Position numbers and translations under genes: made by a program. This document shows positions 60,629-64,000 of a DNA stretch of 64,000 nucleotides, piece by piece. The stretch spans positions 2,108,001-2,172,000 of the forward strand of contig OZ252019.1 of NCBI GenBank assembly GCA_965247435.1. The letters run 5' to 3'. The DNA is from Ilyomonas sp965247435 (GTDB lineage: Bacteria > Bacteroidota > Bacteroidia > Chitinophagales > Chitinophagaceae). The notes beneath the pieces are model-generated. The model was not told the origin of the DNA, searched no databases, and saw only the letters and a list, made by a program, of their open reading frames with translations. The stretch's first letter is position 1. Every line of letters starts with the position of its first letter.

Positions 60629-61984
60629 TTATTTCGCTAAACTTTGCAGCACATCATATTTTGTTACAATGTGATAATCACCTTTTTCGTCCTTTGCCAG
60701 TACTGCGCCGTTCTCTTTGCTGATAAGGCTGCTCAATTTTTCTACCGGCGTTTCAAATGCTACCAACGGGTACGCCTTTTCCATTATATTTTTCACTGCT
60801 TCCTGCTTTATATCCGGGTTGTTAAACACTTTCTGAAATAAACCGTTTTCACTTACTGCGCCAACCGGTCCATTGCCGTTCATTACCGGAATGTGCTCTA
60901 TGTCGTATTTCTTCATCAATTCCACTGCTTCTGCAACAGTATTGGTTGGCTGTACGGTAACCAGGCGCTTCGAGCCACGCCCGTTTATGATGTCTTTAAA
61001 TGTTTTTACATCGAGGAAACCTCTTTCCATCATCCACTGGTCGTTATATACTTTGGCAACATAACGGCTTCCATGATCACAAAAAACAACTACAACCACA
61101 TCGCTTTTTTTCAAACCTTCTTTCAGTTGAAATAAGCCTTGTAAGGCGCTGCCGGCGCTGTAGCCAACAAAAATGCCTTCTTCTTTGGCGATGCGCCTCG
61201 CCATCACCGCGCCATCTTTATCCGTTACCCTTACAAACTTATCAATCACGCTCATATCATAGTTCTGCGGCACAAAATCTTCGCCTATACCTTCGGTAAT
61301 ATAGGGATGCACTTCTTTCATATCCAGTTCACCGGTTTCAAAATACTTGGTAAGTAAGGAACCATAGCTGTCAATCGCCCAAACTTTGATATCCGGGTTC
61401 ATTTCTTTAAGATACTTTCCTGCACCGGTAATCGTGCCGCCGGTACCGGTAGCTACCACTAAGTGTGTGACTTTGCCTTCCGTTTGTTGCCATATTTCGG
61501 GGCCGGTTTGCTCATAATGCGCCTGCCGGTTTGCAAGATTATCGTACTGATTTACATAAAATGAATTGGGTATTTCTGTCGCCAGTCTTTTACTTACCGA
61601 GTAATAACTTTTCGGATCTTCCGGATCAACGTTGGTAGGACAAACAATTACTTCTGCGCCGACTGCCTTTAATATATCTACCTTTTCCTTGCTTTGCTTA
61701 TCGGTAGTAGTAAAGATGCATTTATATCCTTTGATGATCGCAGCCAGTGCAAGGCCCATTCCGGTATTTCCGCTCGTTCCTTCTATAATTGTCCCGCCGG
61801 GTTTCAATCGGCCGTCCTTTTCCGCCGCTTCAATCATAGTAAGTGCCATACGGTCTTTAACAGAATTACCCGGATTAAAGTATTCCACTTTTGCCAGTAC
61901 GATGCAGGGCAGGTCTTTTACGATTTTGTTAAGGCGTATTAGCGGCGTATTGCCAATGGTTTCCAAAATACTATTCAGCCACAT
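60629..61984 (-). CDS. Cystathionine beta-synthase (PLP enzyme with CBS domains)
   Basis: A 451-aa fold-type II PLP enzyme. The PLP Lys is K43 in NPGNSVKDRMAL, the phosphate loop is GTSGNTGMGLA, and VVATGTGGTITGAGKYLKE follows. Two CBS domains occupy about 335-450 (VTVQPTNTVAEAVELMKKYDIEHIPV, then NIMEKAYPLVAFETPVEKLSSLI). This layout fits cystathionine beta-synthase rather than plain cysteine synthase. The family links homocysteine and serine; the CBS part may bind an adenosyl ligand. It is convergent with dprA. Confidence 0.88.
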   Translation of the reverse strand: MWLNSILETIGNTPLIRLNKIVKDLPCIVLAKVEYFNPGNSVKDRMALTMIEAAEKDGRLKPGGTIIEGTSGNTGMGLALAAIIKGYKCIFTTTDKQSKEKVDILKAVGAEVIVCPTNVDPEDPKSYYSVSKRLATEIPNSFYVNQYDNLANRQAHYEQTGPEIWQQTEGKVTHLVVATGTGGTITGAGKYLKEMNPDIKVWAIDSYGSLLTKYFETGELDMKEVHPYITEGIGEDFVPQNYDMSVIDKFVRVTDKDGAVMARRIAKEEGIFVGYSAGSALQGLFQLKEGLKKSDVVVVVFCDHGSRYVAKVYNDQWMMERGFLDVKTFKDIINGRGSKRLVTVQPTNTVAEAVELMKKYDIEHIPVMNGNGPVGAVSENGLFQKVFNNPDIKQEAVKNIMEKAYPLVAFETPVEKLSSLISKENGAVLAKDEKGDYHIVTKYDVLQSLAK

Positions 61985-62494
61985 AATATCATTTTTTACA
62001 AAGATAACTGAATGGCAGTTCCGGCAGATTATGGAGCATTATAATGAATTTGCAAAAAGACTTTTGCTGTTTAGCATACTGCTACTTAAGTCATTTCAGG
62101 TTTTTGGCCGAAGGATATGCTATAAATTTTCTGAACAAAATTTTAAAGGAATGAACGAAGCAGTGAAAGAACCCGTAGGATTTATCTGTTTATAGAAAAA
62201 CAATAAAAAATGGGTAGTTCGGCTTCGTAGAATTCGCATTGTGAACACATGTTCCTGCTGCTATAGATATATAATTCCTTTGGAATTATTCTTACGAACA
62301 CCTGTCGTGAACATACCCGCCGAAGCCAAACAACCGGATGTCAACTTCTCATCCGGAAAATATCGGAACAGGTAAGTAAACTTAAGTGAGAATGTATTTA
62401 GTAATGTATGATATTAGAATACTATAAAAATACTAAAGCTGTATAATAGTTATAAAATGGAAAACAGAAGATACAAGCGAAATATAAAAGCAAT
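61985..62494. other. Intergenic region with degenerate REP-like element
   Basis: About 510 bp with no supported gene. At 62245-62289 lies a stretch with GAACA-CA-TGTTC, then CTATAGATAT, then a perfect 8-bp stem ATAATTCC-TTT-GGAATTAT (62271-62289). The layout is like the element at 19678-19724. CCGGATG...CATCCGG follows at about 62333-62357. Confidence 0.5.
62271..62289. repeat. Hairpin of the second REP-like element
   Basis: Perfect 8-bp stem, arms 62271-62278 and 62282-62289, loop TTT, preceded by CTATAGATAT as in the copy at 19708-19724. Confidence 0.5.
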
Positions 62495-63931
62495 TTAAAA
62501 ATAAAACCAGCTTAACAAAGCCTGTGGGAAAATGCCAAGATAGATAATAAAACCAGCCAGCAAAACCAGGCCGATTTTAAACGATACAGGAGGCACTTCT
62601 ACCGTTGCAGCATCGCCGGTTTTAAAGTACATCGCCTGTATTACCCTGAAATAATAATATACGCTGATGGCAGCAAAGATTACCGCAGCGATAACAAGCC
62701 ATAAGTAAGTGCCTGTTTTAATAACAGATTCAAGCATTAAAAATTTGGCAAAAAACCCGGCCGTAAGCGGAATGCCGGCGAGTGACAATAAAAAAATTGT
62801 ATTGGTAAACGCCAGCACGGGCTGCGATTTTCCGAGACCATTGTACCCTTCAAAGGTGAAGTCTTTCATTTTTACCAGGATAGCAAAAATGCCAATGGTA
62901 GCAAGGCTGTAAGCTACCGAGTAAAGAAGTATGCCTTCTTTGGCTTCATCGTTCAGGCTAAAAAGTGCAAATAACATAAAGCCGGCTTGCGCAATACTGG
63001 AGTAAGCGAGCATCCGCTTTACGCTTTGTTGAAAGACTGCAGTAACATTGCCAACCAGTAACGTACATACAATTATAATGGCAAACAACAATTTCCAGTC
63101 AACGCCAATCAATTGATTCGCCTGTACACTCGTGCTCATCATGCGGGCATCAAATAATTTGATGAAGGCAATAAAACCGGCAGCTTTTACAATGGTAGCC
63201 ATAAAAGAAGTAAACACAGCCGGCGCGCCATCGTAAACATCCGGCGTCCAGAAATGGAAGGGCGCAGCAGATATTTTAAAGCCGATAGAAACCATAAGAA
63301 ACAGCATGCCCATAACTTCTAAAAAAGAAACGGTGGATGGCGGCAAAGCACTTTCCGCACCGCCCTGCACAGTGCTGGCTGCATGCATCACCTCGAGGCT
63401 GAAAGACCCGGTAGCGCCATAAATCAGCGCTATCCCCATGAGCATTAACCCGGTTGAAAAAGAGCCCATTAAAAAATATTTGAGCGCTGCTTCATTACCC
63501 ATCAGGTTGCGCTTATCACTGCCGGTAAGTATGTACAACGGAATGGATAAAATCTCAATGCCCAGGAACAACATCAACAGGTTGTTATACGCTGATAAGA
63601 TACAAATGCCGCACAAGACAAAGAAAATCAGCACAAAATATTCCGCAACGTAGCTGCCTGTTTTTTGTATGTCGCTTCCTGTTAGTAAAACATATACCAG
63701 CGTAGAGGCAATAGCGATGCAATTAAAGAACATGCCGAAGCTATCGTAGCTCAACATGCCTTTGGTGTTGATATGAAAAAGAACAAAACCATGCATTTCA
63801 GCAATATTGCCGGCCAGCAAGATAAACAGGCCGATAGTTGCAATGTGCCGGTAAGTATTTTTATTAGGTATAAAAACACTGCTGAACATCATAACTACTC
63901 CTAAAATAACCGAAAGTATGATTGCATTCAT
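62495..63931 (-). CDS. nuoN: NADH-quinone oxidoreductase subunit N
   Basis: A 478-aa inner-membrane proton-translocating subunit of respiratory complex I, antiporter-like. About 14 hydrophobic segments are visible. Conserved blocks are LLMLFLGIEILSIPLYIL, ALKYFLMGSFSTGLMLMGIALIYGATG, FHFWTPDVYDGAP (proton channel region), and VKRMLAYSSIAQAGFMLF with the key Lys. It is at the end of the nuo operon, which continues off the right edge. Confidence 0.94.
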   Translation of the reverse strand: MNAIILSVILGVVMMFSSVFIPNKNTYRHIATIGLFILLAGNIAEMHGFVLFHINTKGMLSYDSFGMFFNCIAIASTLVYVLLTGSDIQKTGSYVAEYFVLIFFVLCGICILSAYNNLLMLFLGIEILSIPLYILTGSDKRNLMGNEAALKYFLMGSFSTGLMLMGIALIYGATGSFSLEVMHAASTVQGGAESALPPSTVSFLEVMGMLFLMVSIGFKISAAPFHFWTPDVYDGAPAVFTSFMATIVKAAGFIAFIKLFDARMMSTSVQANQLIGVDWKLLFAIIIVCTLLVGNVTAVFQQSVKRMLAYSSIAQAGFMLFALFSLNDEAKEGILLYSVAYSLATIGIFAILVKMKDFTFEGYNGLGKSQPVLAFTNTIFLLSLAGIPLTAGFFAKFLMLESVIKTGTYLWLVIAAVIFAAISVYYYFRVIQAMYFKTGDAATVEVPPVSFKIGLVLLAGFIIYLGIFPQALLSWFYF

Positions 63932-63952
63932 ATTGCTTACCTGAAATGTAAT

Positions 63953-64000
63953 TTAAAAAGTCCGGGCTTCTGTCAACAATGCTTTTACAGTATCGCCTGT
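63953..64000 (-). CDS. Partial CDS, C-terminus of the gene upstream of nuoN (probably nuoM)
   Basis: The minus strand is open from the right edge to a TAA at 63953-63955, giving the last 15 residues TGDTVKALLTEARTF. Position directly before nuoN (21 bp from its start) fits NuoM, the usual neighbour. The fragment is too short to confirm by sequence. Confidence 0.45.
   Translation of the reverse strand, partial: TGDTVKALLTEARTF

Noticed and set aside
61632..62195. A 187-codon plus-strand open frame running out of the cystathionine beta-synthase gene
   Set aside because: Two thirds lie antisense to a clear enzyme gene, and the remaining sequence shows no domain or initiation context.

Overview
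The window is a chromosomal segment of a Bacteroidota bacterium, most likely of the family Chitinophagaceae or a close relative (inference from gene content; no rRNA is present to test it). The evidence is a PorP/SprF protein and a type IX secretion C-terminal sorting domain, a MurF-alanine racemase fusion, a TonB receptor paired with a DUF4249 lipoprotein, the order bamD - rpoZ (Rpb6-type omega) - coaBC - DUF4835 - DUF4296, and -7 boxes of the TAnnTTTG type. Several start codons are GTG or TTG, and Shine-Dalgarno sequences are generally not visible. I saw no tRNA, rRNA or CRISPR array.

Layout. 0.3-9.5 kb: gliding/T9SS-type surface proteins, murF-alr, a Trp-rich lipoprotein, lspA, hemF, a GntP permease, LD-carboxypeptidase and a GlcG/HbpS protein. 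9.6-13.7 kb: a membrane protein and a minus-strand operon of circularly permuted ATP-grasp, alpha-E and transglutaminase proteins. 14.1-15.5 kb: a heptad-repeat reading frame followed by an uncharacterised 296-aa protein and a strong terminator. 15.5-21.0 kb: an AT-rich accessory island. It carries a translationally coupled three-gene module (STAS-like/GHKL ATPase; STAS-like/PRTase-like protein; calcineurin-like phosphoesterase-PRTase fusion with a frameshift), then a cluster of palindromic repeats, then a PIN-domain protein with a small partner. 21.0-26.8 kb: DUF4249/TonB uptake pair, aspS and a zinc-ribbon protein. 26.9-34.9 kb: core genes ssb, lolA-like, bamD-rpoZ-coaBC-DUF4835-DUF4296, rpmI-rplT and arginine decarboxylase.

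35.0-37.1 kb: a TIR-like 203-aa protein with a 61-aa partner, an LEA-like lipoprotein and a secreted CsgG-like protein. 37.7-43.2 kb: a second accessory zone with a DEAH helicase-HNH fusion, a palindromic heptad-repeat array and two uncharacterised proteins. 43.3-64.0 kb: mostly housekeeping genes, with Nudix and YfiT/DinB proteins, an ABC ATPase, a CAP protein, aspartate kinase, a fasciclin/anti-sigma/sigma set, L,D-transpeptidase, topoisomerase IV (parE, DUF1835 gene, parC), SIMPL, HxpB-like HAD, a beta-barrel, dprA, cystathionine beta-synthase, nuoN and the end of a probable nuoM.

The best candidate for an undescribed system is the module at 15663-19432. It joins a GHKL ATPase, two phosphoribosyltransferase-like domains and a metallophosphoesterase in one coupled operon inside an island bounded by palindromes. 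A signalling or immune role that makes and degrades a nucleotide-like product is an inference. Further candidates are the TIR-like pair, the helicase-HNH fusion and the two heptad-repeat loci that each precede an uncharacterised gene of about 300 codons.
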